This document shows positions 24,996-33,687 of a stretch of 64,000 nucleotides of DNA, piece after piece (the first letter of the stretch is position 1; the number at the start of each line of letters is the position of its first letter). Both the position numbers and the translations under genes were made by a program. This DNA is from a virus: positions 84,740-148,739 of IMG/VR virus record IMGVR_UViG_3300017769_000001. One strand, given 5' to 3'. Under the pieces are notes generated by a model, which did no database searches, had not been told where the DNA came from, and worked only from the letters and a program-made list of their open reading frames with translations.

Positions 24996-25714
24996 TGTCA
25001 ACAACACTCAATAAAATCGAAGAGCTTTATCTTAGCAACCCGGAGTCGGTGCTGACAATTATCCAGAAGGATGATGAGGGAAGATATCTGAGGAAAGTGA
25101 GGGCACCACTTCCAGACGGGTTTGGTATGTCTGTTGGGTCGGCTTTCACTGACCCTCAGAATATTGACCTTGCAGCACACACAGGAGCTGGCAGATTCGG
25201 CCAAATCCTTTCTGTGGCAATGCGTGGTGCTTCTGCTTTAACAGGTTTCTCTACACGAGCGGTTCAGAACAGTAACACATTCTATGCTGGGCCTGAACCT
25301 ACTGAAATTTCATTTGAGATCCGATTTGATTCTTTCTACTCTGCGTACCACGAAGTCGTGGTTCCCGCTGCTCGTCTTATGATGATGAGCGTTGGTACAG
25401 AAAGAACCCTGAAAGATCTCAATGAAGTCGTTAAGGGAGAACTGAAAACAGAAGAGCTGGCAGCAACGAATGAGGAAGTCGATTCAATCATGACTAATTT
25501 CGGTTTGATCAAGTCTGCTGGGGAATGCATCATAAAATTCGGGAAGACGATGACAATACCTCGTGCGTATGTCTCTAGTGTTGGGACTAAATTTTCGAAC
25601 GTCGTCGATAACCAAGGCTACCCGATTTCATGTGATTGTTCTGTAACCATCAAAGTGATCAGAAACCCAACCCAGACAGAGGTTGGTGCCAAGTACTTTG
25701 GAGGTATAAGATAA
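24995..25714 (+). CDS. Baseplate tail-tube cap protein (T4 gp48-like)
   Basis: This 239-residue protein has the pattern of gp48/gp54 proteins: RKVRAPLPDGFGMSVGSAF, TEISFEIRFDSFYSAYHEVVVPAARLMMMSVG and IIKFGKTMTIPRAYVSSVGTKFSNVVDNQGYPISCDCSVTIKV. It probably joins the hub to the tail tube. It is coupled to the tape measure gene (ATG overlaps stop) and followed by a gp53-like gene through TAATG. gp48 versus gp54 cannot be told apart by eye. Confidence 0.7.
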   Translation: MSTTLNKIEELYLSNPESVLTIIQKDDEGRYLRKVRAPLPDGFGMSVGSAFTDPQNIDLAAHTGAGRFGQILSVAMRGASALTGFSTRAVQNSNTFYAGPEPTEISFEIRFDSFYSAYHEVVVPAARLMMMSVGTERTLKDLNEVVKGELKTEELAATNEEVDSIMTNFGLIKSAGECIIKFGKTMTIPRAYVSSVGTKFSNVVDNQGYPISCDCSVTIKVIRNPTQTEVGAKYFGGIR

Positions 25715-26040
25715 TGATTTATAAGAGAAAATTCCTCTACAAACGTGAGACGGTCGGGGGAATTCGAGAGCTTGACTACCTACAGACTGAGTTATTCAAC
25801 CAGCAAATGGATACTGCTTTCGAGTTCACTATCACAGCATCAACTGCGTTTCGTCCGGATCTGATATCGAAACAAACCCTGAGCAGCTATCATTATGGAT
25901 GGTTGATTATGGATTACAACGACATTCTGGATCCGTACGAAGAGCTTTATGTTGGTCGTGTCTTGAGAATTCCTAAATTAGACGACTACTTCCAGTTTTA
26001 TAATGAAAACAGTGTCGTCAATAAGGAAGACCGTCAATGA
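25714..26040 (+). CDS. gp53: Baseplate wedge protein with LysM-like fold (T4 gp53-like)
   Basis: This 108-residue protein has GGAGG 9 bases upstream of ATG 25714. The C-terminal stretch YHYGWLIMDYNDILDPYEELYVGRVLRIPKLDDYFQF matches the LysM-like pattern of T4 gp53 (W-x-I...N-x-DP...L-x-VG-x-x-L-x-IP). T4 gp53 is longer (196), so this is a compact version. It lies between the tube cap and hub genes, and its end overlaps the hub start (ATGA). Confidence 0.75.
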   Translation: MIYKRKFLYKRETVGGIRELDYLQTELFNQQMDTAFEFTITASTAFRPDLISKQTLSSYHYGWLIMDYNDILDPYEELYVGRVLRIPKLDDYFQFYNENSVVNKEDRQ

Positions 26041-27317
26041 GTGAACTTGTTCTGATCGATGAAATTACTCTCCAAAATGGTGAGTCGGATCCTGCGTACT
26101 CTACGTATTTTGTCCGACTGACCGCAGAGAGTTCTTCAGAAATTACACTTGGTGCATTTAAACCGATATCTCTCATAATCGAAGAGGGGTTTGGTAAGAC
26201 TGTTGTTGATTGTAAAATTGTTCTGGAGGATTTGGTTGGAACATTCGTCAATGTGAAACCAGTCGAAGGTAGTTTCATTTTCAATCTGTATATCGGTCGG
26301 TCTCCCGAATCTACCGTGAATTACAAAATGAGATTGAAAGCAGTAAGAAACGAAAACATGCAGCTGGGAGAATCTGCTGGATATCGTGTAGAGCTTCACC
26401 TGACATCCAGTCACTGGCAGTCAACCACTCATGACAGGCAATTTAAATCATGGCGTAATGTTCCTTATTCCCAAGCAGTTACCGATATGATCAATGATTC
26501 TGGTTTGGTTCCTATTTTTGTTTCTCCTACTGAGGGAAGCAAAAGACACATCATGAATCCGAACTGGACTCGCAAGCAGATGATGGACTGGATCCGGGAA
26601 CGTTGCAAAGGAACCAATGGGGATACGTTCTTTACGTACGCAGCACTTCCGAACAACATGTTCTTTTATTCGACATTCAGTGATCTGATAAAGGGAAACA
26701 TCAACAACACTATCGATTTTGAGCCACTGGATCCGAGGGAATTTGTCGTTTCTGGGGAAGGGATCAATGGTGATAATTCTCGACGTCGCTTGTATGACTT
26801 CAAAGTCGAGTCGAACTACGTTCAGGAACTCCGTAGCGGAGCTTCTGGGGTGTCTTACGGATACTACGACTATGACACCAGATCGTATGTGAAAGGCTCG
26901 CACACGTTCTCTGAGAGCCAAGAAGCACAATTATCTGACTGGGCGATGATCTCAGAGGATCAGGAAACGGTTGGAACGTTCCATTTCGGACATAGAAATA
27001 AGGAAGAAACTGAACAAATTGCAAAGGCAAAGGTTAGCTTGGAAATAAACAAGATCCACGACGTCATTACTTCAACGATGGGCTACTGTGATGTTCAGGT
27101 TGGTGAGCTTGTTGATGTACTAATCCCCATCAATCCAGAATTCCTTGATACGAAATTCAATGAATTTTTCTCTGGGGAATACGTTGTCTCATACAAGCGA
27201 ACCTATTGCAACCTCGAATCTTCAATGGCGAATACCGTATTTCGTATGACCCGTCAGGGAATTAATAGTCCCAACGTAAATACGCTGGCACAAAGCCAAA
27301 GGGGGAAAGTAGTTTGA
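26037..27317 (+). CDS. gp27: Baseplate hub protein (T4 gp27 / gpD-like)
   Basis: This 426-residue protein belongs to the ring-forming hub fold that holds the spike. It has YFVRLTAESSSEITLGAFKPISLIIEEGFGKTVVDCKIVLEDLVG at the N-terminus, a mid-region (SQAVTDMINDSGL...WTRKQMMDWIRERCKG) common to gpD-like hub proteins, and a C-terminal VQVGELVDVLIPIN-x(n)-FFSGEYVVSYKRT that matches the tail-spike docking region. Directly downstream is the spike gene. Confidence 0.83.
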   Translation: MSELVLIDEITLQNGESDPAYSTYFVRLTAESSSEITLGAFKPISLIIEEGFGKTVVDCKIVLEDLVGTFVNVKPVEGSFIFNLYIGRSPESTVNYKMRLKAVRNENMQLGESAGYRVELHLTSSHWQSTTHDRQFKSWRNVPYSQAVTDMINDSGLVPIFVSPTEGSKRHIMNPNWTRKQMMDWIRERCKGTNGDTFFTYAALPNNMFFYSTFSDLIKGNINNTIDFEPLDPREFVVSGEGINGDNSRRRLYDFKVESNYVQELRSGASGVSYGYYDYDTRSYVKGSHTFSESQEAQLSDWAMISEDQETVGTFHFGHRNKEETEQIAKAKVSLEINKIHDVITSTMGYCDVQVGELVDVLIPINPEFLDTKFNEFFSGEYVVSYKRTYCNLESSMANTVFRMTRQGINSPNVNTLAQSQRGKVV

Positions 27318-28015
27318 ATCAATTTTTTGGAAATTATCGCGGCGAGGTAATTCGCACCGACGATCCTCTTAAAGCTGGCCGTGTGAAAGTCAATATTTTC
27401 GGTGTTTATGATGGTTTCAAGGAAGAAGACATTCCATGGGCAATATACGCAGATTCTTTTATGGGAGGATCGACAAAGGCTGGTGGAATTATTGTTCCGG
27501 AAGTAGGAGCGCATATCTGGTGTTTCTTTGAAGGCGGAAATCATCATTACCCTGTTTACTGGGCTGGTGCTCCCGCAATGAAAGATAAAACTCCTGATAT
27601 CCCTGCTGAAAGTAGCGCCAAGGAAAATCAATACCCGTTCAATAAGGTATTCAAGACGGGTGCCGGGTTTGTTGTTGAAGTTGATGATATGGCAGGCGAC
27701 ACGCGGTTCAGATTCTACCAACCATCCGGAAATGAATTGATTGTTGACCATGGAGGTAATGTTCAGGAAACTGTTGTCGGGACTACTGAACAAACAAAAA
27801 CCGGTGACGTAACAGAGAATTACGAAGCAAACCATACAACGAATACTGGCGGAAATAAAACAGAGGACGTTGCTGGCGATATAACTATCACTTCAGGAGG
27901 CACTATCACAATAGATTCAGGTGGTAGTACCATTACAATATCAAACGGGGGCGATATTGAGATTGTTTCGGCTGGACAGGTTAATGTCACCGGAGTGATG
28001 ATCAATCTGAACTGA
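27314..28015 (+). CDS. gp5: Central spike protein without lysozyme domain (T4 gp5-like), TTG start
   Basis: This 233-residue protein has an N-terminal OB-fold (FFGNYRGEVIRTDDPLKAGRVKVNIFGVYDG...VPEVGAHIWCFFEGG-x-HHYPVYWAG) like gpV/gp5. A trimeric beta-helix needle follows, with Gly/Thr/Asn repeats (VVGTTEQTKTGDVTENYEANH, TSGGTITIDSGGSTITISNGG). There is no lysozyme insertion as in T4 gp5. The TTG at 27314 has GGGGG 8 bases upstream and overlaps the hub gene end; no nearby ATG exists. Confidence 0.88.
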   Translation: MNQFFGNYRGEVIRTDDPLKAGRVKVNIFGVYDGFKEEDIPWAIYADSFMGGSTKAGGIIVPEVGAHIWCFFEGGNHHYPVYWAGAPAMKDKTPDIPAESSAKENQYPFNKVFKTGAGFVVEVDDMAGDTRFRFYQPSGNELIVDHGGNVQETVVGTTEQTKTGDVTENYEANHTTNTGGNKTEDVAGDITITSGGTITIDSGGSTITISNGGDIEIVSAGQVNVTGVMINLN

Positions 28016-28017
28016 TT

Positions 28018-28683
28018 ATGAAAGTATTCGAATATCAAACATGGCGTGCGGCTGCTGTTGCATACTGGGAAGCAAAAATCGATCAAGAAGTTGATGACGC
28101 AGGTCATACTGGACTTGGGTTTAAGGATCAGCTAAAGACTGAGCTTTATGCCTTTATGGATACTCTGGATCCAGTATTCAACGCATATGCGAATGATGAC
28201 ACTCGTCGTGGGCCTTTCATCGACGTTTTGCTGGCTCTCTACAATTATGCTGTGTCTGCGTATCTGATGGTAACCCCGGAAGTTCCGGTTCCTAGCCTGT
28301 CAATACTCCCCAACGGGGTTGTGACTGACTTGTTCGCATGGTTTACGGAAGATCTACCTCCGTATGAAAACTTGTTTGAGGTCGTGTTTACGGAAGATCC
28401 AATGGCGGTTCCTCCTACAGTAACAGCAGAACTGGTTGACGTGGAGTTCTCCGGAGTGGTCGCCACCGTCGGAAATTACCTGTCGGATGATATGGCTAAT
28501 ATCGAGGGGATAACTAATCAGATCGTTGCTGCGGTTCGCGAACGAGCTGCATACATTGTATTTGCCGATGATGCAAACATTGTTCGAAATGATGGGACTG
28601 CAAAAGAAATCCTGCTGAATGATTTCCGTCTATTAGACGTCTTGAATGAGTTCGGATGGACTGTTAAAGGGATAAACGCGTAA
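28018..28683 (+). CDS. Hypothetical baseplate-module protein
   Basis: This 221-residue acidic protein lies between the spike and PAAR genes and is coupled to PAAR by TAATG. It is helical at both ends, with a Pro-rich middle (TPEVPVPSLSILPNG). It may be a small hub or spike accessory protein; the function call is by position only. No family is recognised. Confidence 0.75.
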   Translation: MKVFEYQTWRAAAVAYWEAKIDQEVDDAGHTGLGFKDQLKTELYAFMDTLDPVFNAYANDDTRRGPFIDVLLALYNYAVSAYLMVTPEVPVPSLSILPNGVVTDLFAWFTEDLPPYENLFEVVFTEDPMAVPPTVTAELVDVEFSGVVATVGNYLSDDMANIEGITNQIVAAVRERAAYIVFADDANIVRNDGTAKEILLNDFRLLDVLNEFGWTVKGINA

Positions 28684-28985
28684 TGCCACAAGTAGCAAAC
28701 CTGAATCAACTGTGTGTCGGAATTTGTTGTGCCCACCCACCAGTACCATGCATTCCAATGACCGGATTAATATCAACTGGAGCTGCGACTGTCAACGCAG
28801 AGGGGCTTCCTGTTGCTCGCATCGGTGATCTTGTCGTGTTGGCGTGTGGGCATACGTCGATTGTCATAAGCGGATCTCCTACGGTGACTGCTGAAAAGAT
28901 CCCGCTATCCCGCGTCGGAGATCTTGTCGGTGGCGTATTCACTGGTTCGATTGCAACCGGAACACCGACAGTCAATTCAAACTGA
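28683..28985 (+). CDS. PAAR-domain spike tip protein
   Basis: This 100-residue protein has the PAAR composition: Pro/Gly/Thr-rich turns with ARIGDLVV, HTSIVISGSPTVTAEKIPLSRVGDLVG and ISTGAATVNAEGLPVARIGD repeats, plus Cys/His (CCAHPP, CGH) that would bind iron or zinc at the point. Such proteins cap the gp5-type needle and pierce the host envelope. It lies two genes after the spike gene. Confidence 0.92.
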   Translation: MPQVANLNQLCVGICCAHPPVPCIPMTGLISTGAATVNAEGLPVARIGDLVVLACGHTSIVISGSPTVTAEKIPLSRVGDLVGGVFTGSIATGTPTVNSN

Positions 28986-29000
28986 TCCCTATAGACCTTC

Positions 29001-29008
29001 CTAAATAA
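29001..29008 (+). promoter_or_regulatory. Late promoter box CTAAATAA
   Basis: The box lies 25 bases upstream of ATG 29034. Confidence 0.7.
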
Positions 29009-29033
29009 TCACCAAGAATTAACGGAAGGTCTC

Positions 29034-29423
29034 ATGTCAAAATTCGTCGATTGGTCTGACATTGATTTCCGGTTTACAAAATCAAAAACCGGGAACATCA
29101 AAATCGTTGAAGGCGAAGACGCCATCAATCAGTCAATAAAACTCATTCTCTCCATTATGCGTGGTGAGAAAGTCCGTTCTGATATGGGGAGCAGCCTGTA
29201 TGCTCTTCTTTTCAACCCGATTTCCGATGAGACCGCTGAAGAAATCCAGAGCGTTATCCAGACAAACATTTCGAGATTCGATAATCGGATCTTTGTCGAA
29301 GAGGTTAGCGTTATACCGAATCTGAATCAGAAGTACTACGAAATTGTTATCTCATACAGAATCAGACCCTCTATGAGTAAGAAGAATCTGACGACATACA
29401 TGCCAGCCATGGGAGGTTTGTGA
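29034..29423 (+). CDS. gp25: Baseplate wedge protein, gp25-like
   Basis: This 129-residue protein (T4 gp25 is 132) matches the gp25/GpW family: WSDIDFRFTKSKTGNIKIVEGEDAINQSIKLILSIMRGEKVRSDMGSSLYALLFNPISDETAEEI, then a paired-strand end. It contains the conserved E-x-A-I-x-Q-S-I and G-E-k-x-x-x-P/S-x-x-G pattern. It nucleates sheath polymerisation on the baseplate. Confidence 0.94.
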   Translation: MSKFVDWSDIDFRFTKSKTGNIKIVEGEDAINQSIKLILSIMRGEKVRSDMGSSLYALLFNPISDETAEEIQSVIQTNISRFDNRIFVEEVSVIPNLNQKYYEIVISYRIRPSMSKKNLTTYMPAMGGL

Positions 29424-29424
29424 A

Positions 29425-31632
29425 GTGGCAACAAATAACGTAACAAATTATGATTATCAAGACCTGAGATCAAGAATTCAGGAAAAGCTGAAAAATAAAC
29501 AGGGCTGGGGTGATGGTTATGAGTCTACTGTTGGTCAGATCCTGATCGATACACTCGCAGATGCGGCTGATAACCTCTCATATATGCTTGAGCGTCGTTC
29601 TCAGGAGAGTTTTCAGACAACCGCACGCCTCCGTTCCTCTGTTGCTTCACGTGCCTCTGAGCTTGGCTACAGAAGCCGTAGAGCATCAGCAGCAAACGGG
29701 TATGTCACACTTCGTCTTGTTGACGAAAGCGGTGTTGCCAAGCCTGTAGCCGCTGGTGGTGAGGTTGTTATACCCGAAGGCACTCCGATGACATTCGATG
29801 ATGAAGCATTTTATACGACTGCTGAATATATCATCGAAGAAGGCATGTCAGAAATTGAGATGGCTGTTTCTCAGGGTGTTGTTGAGACATTGACATTCAA
29901 CCCGGCTACTGAAGAAACGTTCACTTCCAGTCAGTACATTCTGATTCCGGATTATGAATACATCGACGAAAACAGCATTGTGGTTATTTCCGAGGGTATT
30001 GAATACCGGGACGTAAAAGAACTCGACCAGCAGGATGGTATTGGGATTGGTGCTTTGTCGTTCGCCGGGGTTCGCACCCAAGACGGATCCAGTGCTTACT
30101 ATGACATCCGATACGCACATGACGGTATGCGTATCCAATTTGGTGATGATCTCTTCGGTAGAACACCGGAAGCCGCCATCACAGTAACCATCGTTCGTAC
30201 GAAGGGTGAGCAGGTTCGTGTTCTGTCGGTCAACAACGAATTCAGATTCGGGTTTGACACATTCAGTGATGGTATTAACGTAACACCACCGAACGAATAC
30301 GAATACCTGATGACTAACAACACACAGATTGTTGGTGGTCGTGCTCCAGAGACGCTGGAAGAGATTCGTACGAATGCTCCGCTGTTCATCACAACCAACA
30401 ACCGAGCTGTTTCACTTGATGGTTACGGTTACTGGGCACGTCGTTCGAATATCGGTGGTATTATCGACTCACGTGCGTTCGCAGAGAGTGAAATTGATAC
30501 CCTGCTGTACAATATCAACAACGTTTACATCGCATACCTAACAGAAACCGGTGTTGAACTTTCTGTCCAACAGAAACAGGATCTGATTGATTTCATCAAA
30601 GAGCGCGACGTTGCACTGGCGCATATCGTCCCTCGCCCTGCTTCTGAAATTCAGCTGGGGATGGATTTATCTGTAAAAAGAAATGCAGAGCTTCAAATTG
30701 CACCGGAAGATCTCTACCTGATTATCCGTGCATATATCATGGAGTACTACAAGCGTCGTGAAGGATCCATCGGTATCGAATACCAGAAGTCCGATTTTAT
30801 CAGGGATGCATATAATTTGCAGACTCGGGTTGCCGGTGTTGATTATAACGTCGTCGATTTTATTGACGTCGATATTTTCGCGTACCAGATTGCCGAATAC
30901 CCACTGGAAGTGAACGACTGCTTGATTCGTCTGAGAAACGACGGAGCTACTGCGCAGGTTGGTGATGAATTCACTCTGCTGATTGATAACACCCCATACA
31001 CAGTAACCGTTGAAGCAGATGACCTCAACACCGGGGAATTCTACGTAAACATGCTGTTCAAAATGCGCGATTACCTGTACACGGTAACCGAGCTGATCTC
31101 TGCGGTTAATGTGACCACTGATGGTGTGAATAACGAATTCATTCTTCAGATCAAAACTCGTGATGGTCTGGGTGGATTCAGAATTGATACAAACGCCGGG
31201 GATTTTGCAGCAGACACCATCGTAAACTTCAAGCTGCAAATCCATCCGAAGATCTTCAACAACGAGTTTGAGGATATTCTTCTCCGTAACGGTGTGTACA
31301 TCACAGATTCCAATGGCGATGTTCTGTATTACGACAACGGGGAAGGTTTCTGGGTTGATGCAGATACTGGCGACATTATCAATCTCGATCCTCAGAATAC
31401 CGGTGGTGGTTCTGGTGGTGAAGCAGAAATCCCAACTCAGATGATCGACTACATTACTGCGAACCTTACTCTGCCGACATTGCCTACTGGCACGTATTAC
31501 GTGAAATACCGTCAGGATAAGTATGAGAACTTCAAAGCAAACAGTGCGACGGCGGTTACACTGATTCCACCGAAGGAAGAATACGATGATGTTGCAGAGA
31601 CATTCACGAAAATCAATCTGATTCCGGTGTAA
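29425..31632 (+). CDS. gp6: Baseplate wedge protein, gp6/gpJ-like, GTG start
   Basis: This 735-residue protein begins at GTG 29425 with GGGAGG 8 bases upstream. The N-terminal part has the baseplate J pattern: DYQDLRSRIQEKLKNKQGWGDGYESTVGQILIDTLADAADNLSYMLERRSQESFQTTARLRSSVASRASELGYRSRRASAANGYV. The core includes GFDTFSDGINVTPPNEYEYL and RAVSLDGYGYWARRSNIGGI. It forms the wedge dimer ring that holds gp25 and gp53. T4 gp6 is 660 residues. Confidence 0.92.
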   Translation: MATNNVTNYDYQDLRSRIQEKLKNKQGWGDGYESTVGQILIDTLADAADNLSYMLERRSQESFQTTARLRSSVASRASELGYRSRRASAANGYVTLRLVDESGVAKPVAAGGEVVIPEGTPMTFDDEAFYTTAEYIIEEGMSEIEMAVSQGVVETLTFNPATEETFTSSQYILIPDYEYIDENSIVVISEGIEYRDVKELDQQDGIGIGALSFAGVRTQDGSSAYYDIRYAHDGMRIQFGDDLFGRTPEAAITVTIVRTKGEQVRVLSVNNEFRFGFDTFSDGINVTPPNEYEYLMTNNTQIVGGRAPETLEEIRTNAPLFITTNNRAVSLDGYGYWARRSNIGGIIDSRAFAESEIDTLLYNINNVYIAYLTETGVELSVQQKQDLIDFIKERDVALAHIVPRPASEIQLGMDLSVKRNAELQIAPEDLYLIIRAYIMEYYKRREGSIGIEYQKSDFIRDAYNLQTRVAGVDYNVVDFIDVDIFAYQIAEYPLEVNDCLIRLRNDGATAQVGDEFTLLIDNTPYTVTVEADDLNTGEFYVNMLFKMRDYLYTVTELISAVNVTTDGVNNEFILQIKTRDGLGGFRIDTNAGDFAADTIVNFKLQIHPKIFNNEFEDILLRNGVYITDSNGDVLYYDNGEGFWVDADTGDIINLDPQNTGGGSGGEAEIPTQMIDYITANLTLPTLPTGTYYVKYRQDKYENFKANSATAVTLIPPKEEYDDVAETFTKINLIPV

Positions 31633-31641
31633 GGATAGGTT

Positions 31642-33135
31642 ATGGCTGAAGAAACAAAAGACATGATTGAGGCGGTTAAGGATAACACGCCTGCTGCCTT
31701 GAAGAATAATGATCTGATCGATCAATATCTCGATGTGGTGGGTGAGGTATTCGAAGAAATCCGTCAAGATATCAGGTACAAGTCATTCGAGACTGATTAT
31801 GCGAATGCCAAGCCTGAGACACTCGTTCGGGTTGCTGCTGACCTTGGGTTCAATCTATCCCCAAAACTCCGCCCATCTGTCCTGAGACGGATTATACGGG
31901 ACGCTCAGGAAGTGTTCAGTCGAATGGGTACAAGGGAGTCTCTTGTATGGGCTTTGAAGACTGTAGGCTACCGAAGCTACGATATCGACGAAGTCTGGAT
32001 CCCTAACCCGGATCTACTTCGAATTGGTTACTTCCGTGAACTGAATTCAACTTCAGACCCCCGTCGATATGAAGTTCGGAAGGGTAGCTATAGTGATTTT
32101 GTCGTCGGTGAAGAATATGTAACTGCCCAAGGTACATTCTTCCAAGGGTATGTTTACAACGACTTCGAAAAAGGAGAACCGATCAACAATATTCCGATTT
32201 ACGGTGAGCGGTATTCCACTTACACTGGGCTATCTTTCAAGGATATGGTTAGTAAAACCCCGTATATCCTCGTTCGCTTGTATGATCCCCCAGAGTATGA
32301 CGACGTTATTGCTGACACTGATCCGGTGACTGGTGATCCTGTATTTGTTGATATTCAGGAAAAACAGAGAATCGTAATTAACACGATCAGAACTCTGATT
32401 CAGGAATTACAGAGAACGGCAACCACAAAGGTAATTCTGGTTACAGACCTACTTATTTTTGATGATCTGATTACTCGGGTTATTGATCAAATCGAATTCA
32501 CAACATCCACATTTGGATTTGAGTGGGTTGATGAAATTCCTTCTGTGTCTGACACACTGTCATTCACCTCCGTTGGCGATCCTCTGAATTTCGTTGATGT
32601 TGTTGATGAAATTCTGGATAACTTCCAGCTGACATCCCAGTACGGGGATATTAACTGGTCAGATGCCGTTGATGTGACGCTTGACAATTATCTGCAAGAC
32701 GGATCGATCATTTCGGCATACGATTCCCCGTATCTGACTGTTGGCAATAAACTGCCAATCGGATCTGGATACCCTGTACCTGCAACTGGAGAATACACCG
32801 GGTATTTCAAGGTTGGGATTGTTGATAGCTCTGTCAGAGAAATAAATGATGGTGTCCGTGGTGTTAACGAATCCCATGAAGTTGTTAAACCACCTGCCGG
32901 ATATGAACACATCGTTTATCTGGACTACAATGCAAATGTCCAATTCACAGCACCATCAGACTCGGCTGTTGTTGTGAGAAGAGTCGACAATTACCAATAC
33001 AGTACGGGTAGTACGACGATAACTACTGTTAACGCAGGTTCGTCGTTCAACCAGAATATCACCGACAGTCACGCGCTGATTCTGGAATTCCAGAGTGAGA
33101 GTGTTGAAAAGACGGCAATCACAGTTTCTTACTAA
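31642..33135 (+). CDS. Baseplate wedge / tail protein I-like
   Basis: This 497-residue protein has an N-terminal about 120 residues resembling the gpI family that follows gpJ in simpler myophages (YLDVVGEVFEEIRQDIR...TLVRVAADLGFNLSPKLRPSVLRRIIRDAQEVFSRMGTRESLVWALKTVGY). The rest is beta-rich with Asp/Val-rich repeats (IDQIEFTTSTFGFEWVDEIPSVSD). By position it takes the place of T4 gp7, linking the wedge to outer fibres. Exact equivalence is uncertain. Confidence 0.75.
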   Translation: MAEETKDMIEAVKDNTPAALKNNDLIDQYLDVVGEVFEEIRQDIRYKSFETDYANAKPETLVRVAADLGFNLSPKLRPSVLRRIIRDAQEVFSRMGTRESLVWALKTVGYRSYDIDEVWIPNPDLLRIGYFRELNSTSDPRRYEVRKGSYSDFVVGEEYVTAQGTFFQGYVYNDFEKGEPINNIPIYGERYSTYTGLSFKDMVSKTPYILVRLYDPPEYDDVIADTDPVTGDPVFVDIQEKQRIVINTIRTLIQELQRTATTKVILVTDLLIFDDLITRVIDQIEFTTSTFGFEWVDEIPSVSDTLSFTSVGDPLNFVDVVDEILDNFQLTSQYGDINWSDAVDVTLDNYLQDGSIISAYDSPYLTVGNKLPIGSGYPVPATGEYTGYFKVGIVDSSVREINDGVRGVNESHEVVKPPAGYEHIVYLDYNANVQFTAPSDSAVVVRRVDNYQYSTGSTTITTVNAGSSFNQNITDSHALILEFQSESVEKTAITVSY

Positions 33136-33147
33136 GAGAGTAACGCA

Positions 33148-33678
33148 ATGAGCAAATTTGACGAAACAATGAAACCGATGAAAGGCAAGCTTCAGCTTAT
33201 TTTCAGAGATCGAAACACTGGTGAAATTCTTGACGTGGAAGACGACAATAACATCTTCCTGAACCTCGGAATGTCTCAGATGCTTCGTGCAATTACCACA
33301 CCGGCTCCTTCTGGTGGCGCGGTTCAATACATTCTTCAGGAATTTTCAATCGGTGATGATATCGGTAGTGGTTCGCTTCTGAACCCTGAACCAGCACAAG
33401 CAACATACACCGCTGCGAACCAGAACGTAGTATATACTGTTCCTTATGCTGATCTGACGATCAACTACCCGAACTACTACACTACTGAGATTTCTCTGGT
33501 TCTGGATGGTAACGCTGTGATGGCACAATATCCTTCACAAGTCGATCTTCGATTCTCAAGTGCTGCACTGTACAGCGGTGGTGGCGATCCATTCGCATAT
33601 CGTCGTTTCCAAACACGTACGATAACTCGTGAGATCACCATCGACGTTAAATGGACACTGTACTTCGACGGTCAGTAA
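33148..33678 (+). CDS. Hypothetical structural protein at end of tail module
   Basis: This 176-residue beta-rich protein (KLQLIFRDRNTGEILDVEDDNNIFLNLGMSQMLRAI...) is likely a baseplate outer or fibre-connector protein because it is last in the baseplate operon. A hairpin terminator follows. No family is recognised. Confidence 0.78.
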   Translation: MSKFDETMKPMKGKLQLIFRDRNTGEILDVEDDNNIFLNLGMSQMLRAITTPAPSGGAVQYILQEFSIGDDIGSGSLLNPEPAQATYTAANQNVVYTVPYADLTINYPNYYTTEISLVLDGNAVMAQYPSQVDLRFSSAALYSGGGDPFAYRRFQTRTITREITIDVKWTLYFDGQ

Positions 33679-33687
33679 ACCAAACGA

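Noticed and set aside
27254-27835. 193-codon minus-strand frame opposite the hub/spike junction
   Set aside because: It is antisense to strongly supported gp27- and gp5-like genes, with no SD.
30667-31767. 366-codon open frame on the minus strand opposite the gp6-like gene
   Set aside because: It lies wholly antisense to a well-supported baseplate gene, has no SD, and its Ile/Val/His-rich make-up is typical of a reverse-strand shadow.
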